Source of the DNA: an uncultured Bacilli bacterium
GTDB lineage: Bacteria; Bacillota_I; Bacilli_A; RF39; UBA660
NCBI GenBank assembly: GCA_934129945.1
Contig: CAKOXC010000005.1
Span: 1-64,000 of the forward strand
Length of the DNA: 64,000 nt
Reading direction: 5' to 3'
A program made the translations under genes and the position numbers. The notes under the pieces were generated by a model that was not told the origin of the DNA, ran no database searches, and worked only from the letters and a program-made list of their open reading frames with translations. Position 1 is the first letter of the stretch, and every line of letters begins with the position of its first letter. Below, one piece after another: positions 48,218-56,072 of this stretch.

Positions 48218-50843
48218 ATATATTTTCATTACGTATTGTTTCTATTATATTTTGTTTATTTATTTTCTTTATTGAATATTTCATAATAACTGTAATTAAG
48301 ATAAATACTGCTAATATAGAAATGATTATTCCAACTAATGGAAGTTTAAATGGTATTTCAATACTTCCATTTACAAGTACTTTATGCATTAAATATGAAA
48401 GGATACAACCAAGAGGTATTCCAATTAATAATGATTTCATACCATAGAAGAAACTTTCTAAGCTAATCATTTTATTAAATTCTTTTTTAGTCATTCCAAT
48501 ACTTAGTAACATAGCAAATTCTTTTTGTCTTAGTTTCATGTTAGTAGTTATGGTATTAAAAATATTTGTTATACCAATTAATGCTATTACAATTATAAAA
48601 CCATATAAGAAAATATCTATTAAAATAAATAATGATTTTGTTTGTTTTGCTTGTTCTTCAATATTATTTAAATTATAGTCATAACTTTTTAATTCTTTAT
48701 CAATAGTATCTTGTAATTTTGATACATTATTTGAATCAATATATATTTTACTACCTATTTGTTTAAGTTCATTTTCAAAAACTTTATTAAACATTTCATC
48801 ACTAATAATTATGCTAGTAACATTACTACTCATATCGGTAAAACCAAATGGTTTTACATCTGTATATTTAACTATTGGTATTTCAAGATTATTTTCTTTA
48901 GAATCAGTTTTTGAATAATAGTATCCTTTAATTGATTTATTACTTGTATCATAAACATCCATTATTTTTTTCTTTAATTTGTTATTTTCTGCTACTTCAA
49001 GTTTTATTTTATTTATTAATATTCCTTTATCTTTAGCATCATCATAATCAATATTTAATTTTTTTAGATAATTATTATATTCTTTGTCACCAAGTGAAAT
49101 TACCTCTATTGAATCACTTCCATACTCTTCAAAATATTTTTGATAATCTTTAGAATATAAAACATCATCTGGATTTAAAATTAAGTATTCACTTCTAACT
49201 TTTGAATAGTTATTAACATATTCCGAATCAAGTACACTAGTTAATTTCTTATCAATTTGTTCACTATAATCATAAAATACATTTAAATTATAATCATAAT
49301 CTGTAACTTCAGCTTTAATAACTATATTAGTTAACTGAGTAAAATATGACATCGCTATAAAAACAGAAACACATACAATTATTGAAATTACTGTAGTACG
49401 ATATTTTTTTCTATTTCTTTTTAAGTTCTTATAAGAAATTTCACCACCAATTTTAAAGACTTTTTTGATCCATTTTGGAGTTCTTAATTTTTTACTTTTA
49501 ATTTTTATATCATCACTATTTCTAATTGCATTTATTGGTGTTATCTTAGAAGCTTTTCTTGCACTTTTTATTGCACATAAATAAATTGTAATTATACCTA
49601 AAATTATTGAAAATACAATTGCTATCCAAGATAAAGAGAATATTAATTTTAAATCATTTAAAGATACATTTAATAAATAATTACTTACTATAACTAAAAT
49701 GTAGCTTGCAAATATTCCACATAGTACTCCGATTGGTATACCAATAAGACCTAGTATAAATGCTTCATATAAGACATTTTTCTTAATTTGTTTTTTTGTA
49801 GCTCCGATGCTTGCAAGCATTCCATATTGACGAGTTTTTTCTGTTATTGATATATCAAAACTATTTTTAATACAAAATACTGAAGTAAATACTATAATAA
49901 TACAAACTATTAACACTAGAGTACCAAGAGCTTTTGTAGAACTATCTTTAAATAACCCTGATTCTAAAAGTATAAGGTAAGAATTTACAGCATAGTTATA
50001 TTTTGCTTTTTCCATTTGTTTAGAAATCTTAGCTAATTGTTTTTCATTTAGTTTACTTATTATTTCATAATCATTTATACTTTTATAAGCTTCTCTTGGA
50101 ACATTTAATATATCAGCAGTTACATCACTTTCATGTTTTAAAGCTTTACTATTATACTTAATATATAAATCATAATCATTGTCTTCATTTACTTTATTTA
50201 AATATGTTATAAAAGTATATCCTGGAGCTTCATAACTTTCTATATAATTTGATGGTCTTTTAATAATACCAACGATTTTATAAGTTCTTGTCGTAGTATC
50301 AATAATTTCTTCAAAATCATCAGTTTTATTATTATCTTGATTTAGTTCAAATCCATCTTGAACTCTTTTTCCTACTTCTAAAGTAATTATATCTCCAACT
50401 TTATAATTTACACGTCCATTAGTTTTTAAATGACTTGGTATTACAATTTCACTATCATTTTTAGGAAGTCTTCCACTAATTAATTTTATTGCTAAGTTAG
50501 TAAATGCTCTATTATCAAAAGCTTTTATATAAGCATAAGGTTTATATTCATTTTGACTTTCTTTTAAAATAGCATATCCGATGTTTTTTACTATACCAAA
50601 GTCCTCTATATTTCGATTATTTTCAAAAGTTTTTAAATCTTTACCTTTTACATTCATAAATTCATAATGAAAATCACCTTTAATACTTGTTTCATATTTA
50701 ATTATAGAATGATATGCACTAAAGAACATACTTGTTACTGCTGTGATTAATGATACTGATAAAATTATACCAATAATTGTAACAATAGTTCTTTTTTTGT
50801 TTAGTTTTAAATTTTTTAAAGTTAATTTATTAAGTAAATTCAT
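48216..50843 (-). CDS. FtsX-like ABC transporter permease
   Basis: An 875-aa permease with two FtsX-type halves. A first helix (about 18-38) is followed by a large extracellular domain (about 45-300) and three helices (about 310-440). A second block has a helix at about 485-505, a second extracellular domain, and three more helices at the C-terminus. SIGATKKQIKKNVLYEA and SIGMTKKEFNKMISLESF are the two conserved FtsX coupling motifs. Such MacB/Bce-related permeases expel or sense antimicrobial peptides or move lipoproteins. ATG at 50843 is preferred to the upstream GTG. It directly follows the ATPase gene. Confidence 0.88.
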   Translation of the reverse strand: MNLLNKLTLKNLKLNKKRTIVTIIGIILSVSLITAVTSMFFSAYHSIIKYETSIKGDFHYEFMNVKGKDLKTFENNRNIEDFGIVKNIGYAILKESQNEYKPYAYIKAFDNRAFTNLAIKLISGRLPKNDSEIVIPSHLKTNGRVNYKVGDIITLEVGKRVQDGFELNQDNNKTDDFEEIIDTTTRTYKIVGIIKRPSNYIESYEAPGYTFITYLNKVNEDNDYDLYIKYNSKALKHESDVTADILNVPREAYKSINDYEIISKLNEKQLAKISKQMEKAKYNYAVNSYLILLESGLFKDSSTKALGTLVLIVCIIIVFTSVFCIKNSFDISITEKTRQYGMLASIGATKKQIKKNVLYEAFILGLIGIPIGVLCGIFASYILVIVSNYLLNVSLNDLKLIFSLSWIAIVFSIILGIITIYLCAIKSARKASKITPINAIRNSDDIKIKSKKLRTPKWIKKVFKIGGEISYKNLKRNRKKYRTTVISIIVCVSVFIAMSYFTQLTNIVIKAEVTDYDYNLNVFYDYSEQIDKKLTSVLDSEYVNNYSKVRSEYLILNPDDVLYSKDYQKYFEEYGSDSIEVISLGDKEYNNYLKKLNIDYDDAKDKGILINKIKLEVAENNKLKKKIMDVYDTSNKSIKGYYYSKTDSKENNLEIPIVKYTDVKPFGFTDMSSNVTSIIISDEMFNKVFENELKQIGSKIYIDSNNVSKLQDTIDKELKSYDYNLNNIEEQAKQTKSLFILIDIFLYGFIIVIALIGITNIFNTITTNMKLRQKEFAMLLSIGMTKKEFNKMISLESFFYGMKSLLIGIPLGCILSYLMHKVLVNGSIEIPFKLPLVGIIISILAVFILITVIMKYSIKKINKQNIIETIRNENI

Positions 50844-50844
50844 A

Positions 50845-51516
50845 TTAATCACCTGCTACAATTTTTCCATCTTCAATTGTTATTACTCTATCAGCTATTG
50901 CTGCTAATTCAAGGTTATGGGTAATCATTATGATTGTTTGATTATATTTTTTATTAGACATTTTTAATAATTCTACAATTTCATCACTTGTCTTAGAATC
51001 TAAATTTCCAGTTGGTTCGTCAGCTAAAATTATAGCTGGATGTGTAACAAGTGCTCTTCCAACTGAAGTTCTTTGTTGTTGTCCACCAGATAGTTCATTA
51101 GGAAGATGTTTTTTTCTGCTTTCAAGCCCAAGAGTTTTTATTAATTCATTAAGTTCTTTAGTATCTATTTTTCTTTTATCAAGTTCAAGTGGTAATACAA
51201 TATTTTCTTCAACATTTAATATAGGTATTAAATTATAAAATTGGTAAATAAGCCCTACTTGTCTTCTTCTAAAAATAGCAAGTTCATCATTATTAAATTT
51301 GTATATATCTTTTCCTTCAATAAAAACTTTGCCACTAGTTGGGCGATCAACTCCACCAATTAAATGTAATAATGTACTTTTTCCACTACCACTTGCTCCT
51401 ACTATTGCGACAAATTCTCCTTTATTAACTGTAAAAGATACGTCATCTAGTGCAACTACTTTATTTACTCCTTTCCCATAAACTTTTGTTAAATTTTCAA
51501 CCTTTAATATTTCCAT
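50845..51516 (-). CDS. ABC transporter ATP-binding protein (LolD/BceA type)
   Basis: A 223-aa ABC ATPase: Walker A GASGSGKSTLLHLIGG (about 39-54), Q loop IYQFYNLIP, signature LPNELSGGQQQRTSVGRALV (about 135-155), Walker B AIILADEPTGNLDS (about 157-171) and the switch His in IIMITHN. These match the MacB/LolD/BceA family that pairs with FtsX-type permeases. AGTGAGGAG precedes the ATG. It is the first gene of the transporter/two-component locus and lies just behind the palindromic promoter region at 51.55 kb. Confidence 0.94.
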   Translation of the reverse strand: MEILKVENLTKVYGKGVNKVVALDDVSFTVNKGEFVAIVGASGSGKSTLLHLIGGVDRPTSGKVFIEGKDIYKFNNDELAIFRRRQVGLIYQFYNLIPILNVEENIVLPLELDKRKIDTKELNELIKTLGLESRKKHLPNELSGGQQQRTSVGRALVTHPAIILADEPTGNLDSKTSDEIVELLKMSNKKYNQTIIMITHNLELAAIADRVITIEDGKIVAGD

Positions 51517-51540
51517 ATTTTTCTCCTCACTTACAACTTA

Positions 51541-51574
51541 ATTATATGTTAACATATGTGACATCTAAATGACA
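51541..51574 (-). promoter_or_regulatory. Promoter with palindrome and OmpR-type direct repeats upstream of the ABC operon
   Basis: Minus-strand -10 box TATAAT (51541-51546) overlaps a 14-base perfect palindrome ATATGTTAACATAT (51544-51557). Just upstream are two TGTCA direct repeats (TGACA on the plus strand at 51559-51563 and 51570-51574), starts 11 bases apart, covering the -35 area where no good -35 hexamer exists. That is the layout of an activator-dependent promoter controlled by an OmpR-family regulator. Confidence 0.6.
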
Positions 51575-51642
51575 AAAAAGAGGCTTTTTTAAAAAAAGTC
51601 TCTTTTCATAATTAGAAGCAAGAAAATATAATTGCTTCTAAT
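51575..51642. terminator. Two hairpins between the ABC operon and tRNA-Leu
   Basis: At 51575-51606 a stem built on AAAAGAG/CTCTTTT with inner T/A arms is followed by a T run on the minus strand. At 51611-51642 ATTAGAAGCAA and TTGCTTCTAAT form an 11-bp perfect stem. Both lie upstream of the operon's promoter on its strand, so they probably insulate it from upstream transcription. Confidence 0.5.
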
Positions 51643-51718
51643 TATATTATCTGCAGATTTAATAATTTTATACTACAAAATAGTATTTTATATGATATAA
51701 TTAGTTTATTAGTTAATT

Positions 51719-51804
51719 GCCTGCGTGGTGAAATGGTAGACGCGTTGGACTCAAAATCCAATGGTAGCAATACCGTGTCGGTTCAAGTCCGACCGCAGGC
51801 ACCA
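51719..51804 (+). tRNA. tRNA-Leu(CAA)
   Basis: An 86-nt class II tRNA with acceptor GCCTGCG/CGCAGGC, anticodon stem TTGGA/TCCAA, loop CTCAAAA (anticodon CAA), long variable arm, T-loop GGTTCAAGTCC and encoded CCA. A TATAAT -10 box lies about 20 bases upstream. It marks the left end of an accessory region. Confidence 0.95.
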
Positions 51805-51842
51805 GATTGATAGTAAACTCGAACACTTTCGAGTAAAAATTT

Positions 51843-51869
51843 AAAACGACTTGTCAAAAAGTCGTTTTT
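51843..51869 (+). terminator. Terminator of tRNA-Leu
   Basis: Stem AAAACGACTT/AAGTCGTTTT with a short loop and T run, about 40 bases after the tRNA. It overlaps a possible -35 box (TTGTCA, 51851-51856) of the antisense RNA of the first toxin module. Confidence 0.75.
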
Positions 51870-51879
51870 ATGTTACCAT

Positions 51880-52070
51880 GAATATGTCAAGGAAACTTGC
51901 ATAAAATAAAAAGGATGCATTTGATTGTGGTTAATCAAATGCAATCCCTTATGGATATAGCATCTGAATCACATAGTTGTGAAGTCAGATGCTTTTGCTA
52001 TTTTAGGAGTAAAATAATTACCACTAAGAATAGGAGTAATATTATAATAAATAGAGAAAATTCTCTTTTT
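51880..52070 (+). ncRNA. Putative antisense (antitoxin) RNA of toxin module 1
   Basis: Plus-strand transcript predicted from a promoter-like TTGTCA-17-TACCAT (51851-51879) to a terminator inside the toxin frame (AGAGAA/TTCTCT stem at 52053-52066 plus five T). It would pair with the toxin mRNA's coding region and 3' untranslated part. A homologous start region precedes module 2 (TTGTAA-16-GATAAT at 52283-52310), supporting the call. Ends are approximate. Confidence 0.45.
51913..51947 (-). terminator. Terminator of toxin mRNA 1
   Basis: On the minus strand a long stem of about 10 bp core (GCATTTGATT/AATCAAATGC) flanked by GGAT/ATCC is followed by TTTTTATTTT. It ends the transcript of the 25-aa peptide gene. 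One arm is complementary to the start of the mRNA (52135-52149), 14 of 15 bases. Confidence 0.7.
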
Positions 52071-52075
52071 GTCAT
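51998..52075 (-). CDS. Candidate type I toxin peptide 1 (25 aa)
   Basis: A 25-aa peptide, MTKREFSLFIIILLLFLVVI then ILLLK: charged N-terminus, one transmembrane helix, Lys end. AAGGTGGTGG precedes the ATG. The ribosome site is in the 3' arm of a long hairpin (52087-52116; CCTTTCT-A-TTTATCA against TGATAAA-AGAAAGG), so translation should be blocked in the full mRNA. The promoter is TTGCCG-17-TATAAT (52153-52181). Immediately after the stop, GCATCTGA can pair with TCAGATGC in the 5' leader. Size, hydrophobicity, sequestered ribosome site, 5'-3' pairing and convergent antisense promoter fit type I toxins such as TxpA/BsrG, Fst or Hok. No database family was checked. Confidence 0.65.
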   Translation of the reverse strand: MTKREFSLFIIILLLFLVVIILLLK

Positions 52076-52086
52076 AAATACCACCA

Positions 52087-52116
52087 CCTTTCTTTTATCA
52101 TTGATAAATAGAAAGG
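52087..52116 (-). promoter_or_regulatory. Ribosome-site-sequestering hairpin in toxin mRNA 1 leader
   Basis: Two 7-bp stem blocks (CCTTTCT/AGAAAGG and TTTATCA/TGATAAA) separated by one unpaired base and a one-base loop core. The AGAAAGG arm is the 5' part of the toxin's Shine-Dalgarno region. Confidence 0.6.
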
Positions 52117-52152
52117 GAAAGCATCTGATATGTTTCAAATGTATCCTTTACC

Positions 52153-52181
52153 ATTATAGCAAACATTTGTTTTGGCGGCAA
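52153..52181 (-). promoter_or_regulatory. Promoter of toxin gene 1
   Basis: Minus-strand TTGCCG (52176-52181), 17-base spacer, TATAAT (52153-52158), giving a leader of about 70 bases before the peptide ATG. Confidence 0.7.
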
Positions 52182-52282
52182 GAGATAATATTAAATTTAC
52201 GACTATTTAGAAACACACTTATATAATGACAATATCATTATATACAAAATATAAAAATATACCTATGAATCAGTAAGAAAAC

Positions 52283-52310
52283 TTGTAAAAAGTGTTTTTT
52301 TTATGATAAT
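52283..52310 (+). promoter_or_regulatory. Putative promoter of the antisense RNA of toxin module 2
   Basis: TTGTAA, 16-base spacer, GATAAT with TATG extended element, just before the toxin-2 terminator region. The surrounding sequence is similar to that at 51850-51910 in module 1. Confidence 0.45.
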
Positions 52311-52346
52311 ATGTATTTAGCAAGAAAAATTGCATAAAACAAAAAA

Positions 52347-52376
52347 GAAACATTCAATTCTGCAAGTGAATGTCTC
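52347..52376 (-). terminator. Terminator of toxin mRNA 2
   Basis: Minus-strand stem GACATTCA/TGAATGTTTC followed by TTTTTTG. An arm (52346-52357) can pair with the mRNA 5' leader at 52558-52569 over 12 bases including two G-U pairs, as in module 1. Confidence 0.65.
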
Positions 52377-52420
52377 CTCTAAAAATTTAGTATTGACACT
52401 CAATCAGAGTTGATAGAGTG

Positions 52421-52513
52421 TCATATTTTTATTGCTAATACCAATAAGGCAAGGAGTAATAAAATAATAACAATAAGACGAAGGACTTTTATTATAAAAA
52501 TTCTTTTCTTCAC
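52421..52513 (-). CDS. Candidate type I toxin peptide 2 (30 aa)
   Basis: A 30-aa peptide starting with GTG: MKKRIFIIKVLRLIVIILLL followed by LALLVLAIKI. Basic N-terminus and one long transmembrane helix. GAAAGGAGGG precedes the start. A -10 box TATAAT lies at 52576-52581. GACACTC at the stop codon can pair with GAGTGTC in the 5' leader (52548-52554), and also with its own 3' hairpin partner (52395-52401). The peptide and leader sequences differ from module 1 but the architecture is the same, so the pairings co-vary. It probably forms a tandem, diverged pair with module 1. Confidence 0.62.
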   Translation of the reverse strand: MKKRIFIIKVLRLIVIILLLLALLVLAIKI

Positions 52514-52666
52514 TGTATCCCTCCTTTCTTTTACAAGATTGGAAGACGACACTCATTTTAAATGTTCCTATAAATATTATAGTGAGCAACTGTTTTATAA
52601 GTAAGAATTATTAATAATAATTTTATGAATCAATTTATTTAATACTCGAAATTTTTGAGATAACAT

Positions 52667-52701
52667 AAAAACTACTTCCAAATTAAATTGAAAGTAGTTT
52701 T
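52667..52701 (-). terminator. Repeated-family terminator, copy 1
   Basis: Stem AAAACTACTT.../...AAGTAGTTTT with AAATT-rich loop. It ends the DUF3592-like gene. Near-identical hairpins occur at 53503-53534, 56023-56054 and 58762-58793, and an upstream TACTCGAA-type block (52643-52650) recurs at about 55999. Confidence 0.75.
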
Positions 52702-52728
52702 ATTTTGAAATAATAAAATTTTACTAGT

Positions 52729-53277
52729 TTATAGGAAAAAAATTATAAATAAATCTAAAAATAATATTATTATTCCTGAAATTAACATAAACCAAAACAT
52801 CCATTTTTTATTACAATATCTTAAAACATAAGCTATTTTAGGATTTTTATCATAATAATAAACATCTACTTTTGAACCGAGTGGAAACATTTCTTCAATT
52901 GGGTTTTTATTAATTTCAATTAATGTATTGTCAATTCTTTTTGTATATAAATATTGATTTTTATCTTCGTATGAAATACTATTCTTTTCTTTTGGATTTT
53001 TTTTCATTGTACTAATATAAACTTTATATTCCGGACCAACTACTTTATAATCTTTATTATTAACTTTATAATAAACAACTGGTAAATGAATATTGTTATG
53101 TTCACCTCCATAATTAAGTAAAGTGTATTTTTTTATTATTCCTTTAGTTTTTTTATTACACTTTTCTTCTTGAATTAAATATTTATAAAATAATAAATAT
53201 GCTAATAAAATTAAAATAAACGAAGATAAACTAAGTATTATCCCAAAAACTATTTTTATAATAATTATACTTTCCAT
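52729..53277 (-). CDS. DUF3592-like membrane protein
   Basis: A 182-aa protein with an N-terminal transmembrane helix (about 8-30), an extracytoplasmic beta-rich domain (HLPVVYYKVNNKDYKVVGPEYK, then FPLGSKVDVYYYDKNPKIAYV) and a C-terminal helix (about 158-182). The TM-beta-TM form and the V-x-V-x-Y-x-P-x-N-P-x-x-A-like motif fit DUF3592. Function unknown. ATG at 53277 follows TTGGAGTG. Terminated by a repeated-family hairpin. Confidence 0.65.
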   Translation of the reverse strand: MESIIIIKIVFGIILSLSSFILILLAYLLFYKYLIQEEKCNKKTKGIIKKYTLLNYGGEHNNIHLPVVYYKVNNKDYKVVGPEYKVYISTMKKNPKEKNSISYEDKNQYLYTKRIDNTLIEINKNPIEEMFPLGSKVDVYYYDKNPKIAYVLRYCNKKWMFWFMLISGIIILFLDLFIIFFL

Positions 53278-53322
53278 AATATCACTCCAACTATACTGAG
53301 TATATAATAACACAAAACTTCT

Positions 53323-53399
53323 TTTATTAAAAACCAGTTGTTAATATTTTTAAATTTTTCTTTAGATAATCAAAGTAATTAGCTTTATCTATATTCTTT
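53323..53399 (-). pseudogene. Displaced copy of the dacA 3' end (77 bp)
   Basis: 75 of 77 bases match 59583-59659, the end of the real dacA gene. Translated, it gives the last about 22 residues KNIDKANYFDYLKKNLKI, then LTTGF and the stop; one Ile is changed to Leu. Both copies have the same orientation. Sequence on either side diverges abruptly. This is what remains when an element integrates at a gene's 3' end and brings a replacement end, or when the segment was duplicated in a rearrangement. It marks the left border of a 6.2-kb insert. Confidence 0.85.
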
Positions 53400-53502
53400 A
53401 TAATTGCTTCTTGATGAATTTATACAATTAAGTAAAGATTATACTTCTTTTTGTTAAATAAAAAAAAATTTATTAAAACTTTAAATTATCAACATAACAT
53501 AA

Positions 53503-53534
53503 AAATTACTCTCAAATTATATTGAAGGTAGTTT
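53503..53534. terminator. Repeated-family terminator hairpin, copy 2 (orphan)
   Basis: AAATTACTCTCAA and TTGAAGGTAGTTT arms with a short A/T loop. No gene ends here on either strand, so it looks like a leftover of a removed gene. Confidence 0.6.
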
Positions 53535-53666
53535 TATTTTGTCAATTTAATACCAACTTGCAAATCAACACAATTAATTAGCATACGAATGTATAACTTA
53601 TAAGTATTAATATTAAAATTGAAAAAAATATGATAAAATATATATTGAATTTTTGGTGGTGTTATT

Positions 53667-55922
53667 ATGCAAGAAAATAAGTATTTCTATAATGATATAC
53701 CTTTATCTAAATATTGTAAAGATCATAATATTAACGTAAATACTATACGAACAAGAATATGGAAAAAGAAAAAAAGCAAAAAATATGAAAGTTATAAAGA
53801 ACAAGAAATTGTAGATATGGTTATTGAAGCTTATGGAAGTGCCATCAAATATATATATAAGGGGATGTCACTAAGACAATATTGTTTAAAAAATAATATA
53901 AATATTAAAACTATCAATGCTAGAATTATTAGTTTAAAAAAGAGTAACAAAAATTTATCTAATGATAAATTAGTAGTTTTAGCAATGGAAGAGTTTGATA
54001 ATCAAAATTTTAGATTTTTTTATAAAGGTGTACCTTTAAAGGAATATTGTGAAAGTCATCCAGAAATAAATTATGATACTATTAGAACATACATTAACAG
54101 AGAAAAAGAAAAAAATACAAATTTAACAGACGAAGAACTAATTGAACAATATATTAGTAAGAAACATAAAGGAATTTATACATATTATTATTTTGGAATT
54201 CCTTTAAAACAATACTGTGAAGAAAATCATATAAACTATAGAAATATAATTACTTATATAAGTAGACATAGAAATGATGATAGTCTTAAAAAACTTAGTA
54301 ATGATGAATTTATTGAGGCAATTATGAATCAATACCAACCATTTGCACCTAAATATTTATATATGGGAATTACTTTAAGAGAATATTGTATACAAAATGA
54401 TTTATCTTACTATAGTATAGTATCATTTGTAAAGAGAAAATTAGCAAATGGAAGTACAAAAAGTATCGATGATTTAATTGATGAAGGAATAAAAACAATT
54501 AATAGATATGGAATAATTTACTATTATAAAGGCATACCTTTAAAAGATTATGCCGAGCAAAATGATTTGAATGTAAGTTCAATTCGTTGTGCTATTTTAA
54601 GAATGCAATTAAGAAGCAATAAACCATTACAGGAAATAATTGATGAGTGTGTTGAATCTTATCAAAAATTTTCTATCAAATATTATTATAATGGAATACC
54701 ACTCTTAACATTTTGTAATAGCATTGGCTTAAATTATAATACAATAATAAAAAAATATTTATGCGAATATTCAGATAATACTGATATTGGTATAAATGAA
54801 GCAATAAAACAAATTGTAGACTATTATATAAAACATCCTCCAGTAAAGACTAAATATTATTTTAACGATCAATCATTAACAAAATTTTGTGATATAAATG
54901 GTTATCCTTATTTAGCAATTTGGAGAAGAATTAAGACATTAGAGTCTAAAAATGATTCATTAGATAATGAACAAATTATATCTTCGGCAATCAAAAAATA
55001 TGAAGATAGATTACAAATAAATAAAATAAATGAAATGTTTGATAAACTAAAAAACTCCAATATATGTAATATTAATGAAATAAAAGATATATGTGATTTT
55101 TTTAAAATTGATTTTGAAAAAGTAAATGATTTAGTTAGAATGGATTTTTCATACAATCAGGTTATTAATATGATTTGGTATTTCTCTGACAAAAAAACTA
55201 ATGATGATTATAAAACGATTACTGATTTAAAAATTAAAGATATTTTTTCTTTAATTAATAATTTAAAAAATCCCAATATTGATATAGAAAAATTTGAATT
55301 ATACGACCTAATTGGATTGTACAAAAGTGAACTATATGATTCAAGGAATGAAATATTATTGAGACAAAGAAAGTATATTTATAAAACGATATATTCATTA
55401 TGTAATAGTTATGAAATTAAAGTTAATAATAGTAATTTTGAAGATTTTGAAAATGAAATTAAGTATTATCTATTAATTGTAATAAATAGAACTAATTTAA
55501 ATAATAATGGTCAAATAATTAAGTATATGGATTTAACTGTAAAAGGCTATTTTAGAAATTATCTTGAAAAATATAGAAAACAAAATAATGTTTTATCATT
55601 AAATGATGCTAAATACTCTAGTGATAAAGGTACTAGAAAAGAAAAATTAAGAATTGATTATATTACTGATTCTAAAGAAATGTTTGAAAAAACAAAAAAT
55701 ACTTTATTTAGCCAAAATATGATGAAAGTATTATTATCATTATCTCCAGAAGATTTATCCCTTATTATGTTAAAATATCAAGAAAATTATAGTGATGATG
55801 AATTGACAAGCTATTTCAATTTAACACTTGATGAAATAAAACAAAAAGAAATGGAAATACTATCATTATTAAAAAATAATGATAATGTTAAAGTACTAAG
55901 AAAAGCTAAAAATTGTAATTAA
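53667..55922 (+). CDS. Eight tandem HTH-like repeats fused to a sigma-factor-like domain
   Basis: A 751-aa protein. Residues 5-450 form eight tandem repeats of 54-58 aa, starting near 5, 61, 116, 172, 229, 284, 338 and 396. The consensus is Y-Y-Y-x-G-I-P-L-K-x-Y-C-x-x-N-x-I-N-Y-x-T-I, a polar linker, then an acidic helix. L-x-x-Y-C-x-x-N-x-I-x-x-x-T-I reads as a helix-turn-helix. The C-terminal part resembles sigma-70. LLRQRKYIYKTIYSLCNSYEI through TVKGYFRNYLEKYRKQNNVLSL (about 560-640) is region-2-like, and LSLSPEDLSLIMLKYQEN, SDDELTSYFNLTLDEIKQKEM (about 685-735) is region-4-like. Strong GGTGGTG site. It lies alone, opposite in strand to its neighbours, inside the dacA-bounded insert. Likely a modular DNA-binding transcription factor; inference only. 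Confidence 0.7.
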   Translation: MQENKYFYNDIPLSKYCKDHNINVNTIRTRIWKKKKSKKYESYKEQEIVDMVIEAYGSAIKYIYKGMSLRQYCLKNNINIKTINARIISLKKSNKNLSNDKLVVLAMEEFDNQNFRFFYKGVPLKEYCESHPEINYDTIRTYINREKEKNTNLTDEELIEQYISKKHKGIYTYYYFGIPLKQYCEENHINYRNIITYISRHRNDDSLKKLSNDEFIEAIMNQYQPFAPKYLYMGITLREYCIQNDLSYYSIVSFVKRKLANGSTKSIDDLIDEGIKTINRYGIIYYYKGIPLKDYAEQNDLNVSSIRCAILRMQLRSNKPLQEIIDECVESYQKFSIKYYYNGIPLLTFCNSIGLNYNTIIKKYLCEYSDNTDIGINEAIKQIVDYYIKHPPVKTKYYFNDQSLTKFCDINGYPYLAIWRRIKTLESKNDSLDNEQIISSAIKKYEDRLQINKINEMFDKLKNSNICNINEIKDICDFFKIDFEKVNDLVRMDFSYNQVINMIWYFSDKKTNDDYKTITDLKIKDIFSLINNLKNPNIDIEKFELYDLIGLYKSELYDSRNEILLRQRKYIYKTIYSLCNSYEIKVNNSNFEDFENEIKYYLLIVINRTNLNNNGQIIKYMDLTVKGYFRNYLEKYRKQNNVLSLNDAKYSSDKGTRKEKLRIDYITDSKEMFEKTKNTLFSQNMMKVLLSLSPEDLSLIMLKYQENYSDDELTSYFNLTLDEIKQKEMEILSLLKNNDNVKVLRKAKNCN

Positions 55923-56022
55923 AAATGTATTTATATATTACTATTCTTATAGCAGTTAAATTTATTACTAAGTTTCTCTTTTGTTCAAATTTGTCAATAC
56001 TCGAACTTTTTCAAGATAAAAG

Positions 56023-56054
56023 AAACTACTCTCAAATCAAATTAAAAGTAGTTT
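56023..56054 (-). terminator. Repeated-family terminator, copy 3
   Basis: AAACTACTCTCAA / TTAAAAGTAGTTT stem followed by T residues; ends the ABC exporter gene and may also stop the HTH-repeat gene from the other side. Preceded by the shared TACTCGAA block. Confidence 0.75.
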
Positions 56055-56072
56055 TTTTATACACTCTTTAAT

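Larger units (their letters stand above)
53278..53666. other. Intergenic gap carrying the displaced dacA end and a repeated hairpin
   Basis: 389 bp without an intact gene. Contents: the promoter of the DUF3592-like gene, the 77-bp dacA 3'-end copy (53323-53399), an orphan repeated-family hairpin (53503-53534), and the upstream region of the HTH-repeat gene with GGTGGTG before its ATG. Confidence 0.6.

Noticed and set aside
51897..52226. 109-codon plus-strand frame across the first toxin module
   Set aside because: It has no ribosome site, runs through two hairpins and a promoter, and has implausible composition; the opposite-strand 25-aa peptide with its signals explains the region better.
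52410..52604. Two 61- and 64-codon frames over toxin module 2
   Set aside because: Both lack ribosome sites. The 30-aa frame has a strong GGAGGG site and a promoter.
53667..55922. CRISPR-like or simple DNA repeat in the HTH-repeat gene
   Set aside because: The repetition is at protein level with strong DNA divergence between units; there are no identical DNA repeats with spacers. No CRISPR array was seen anywhere in the window.
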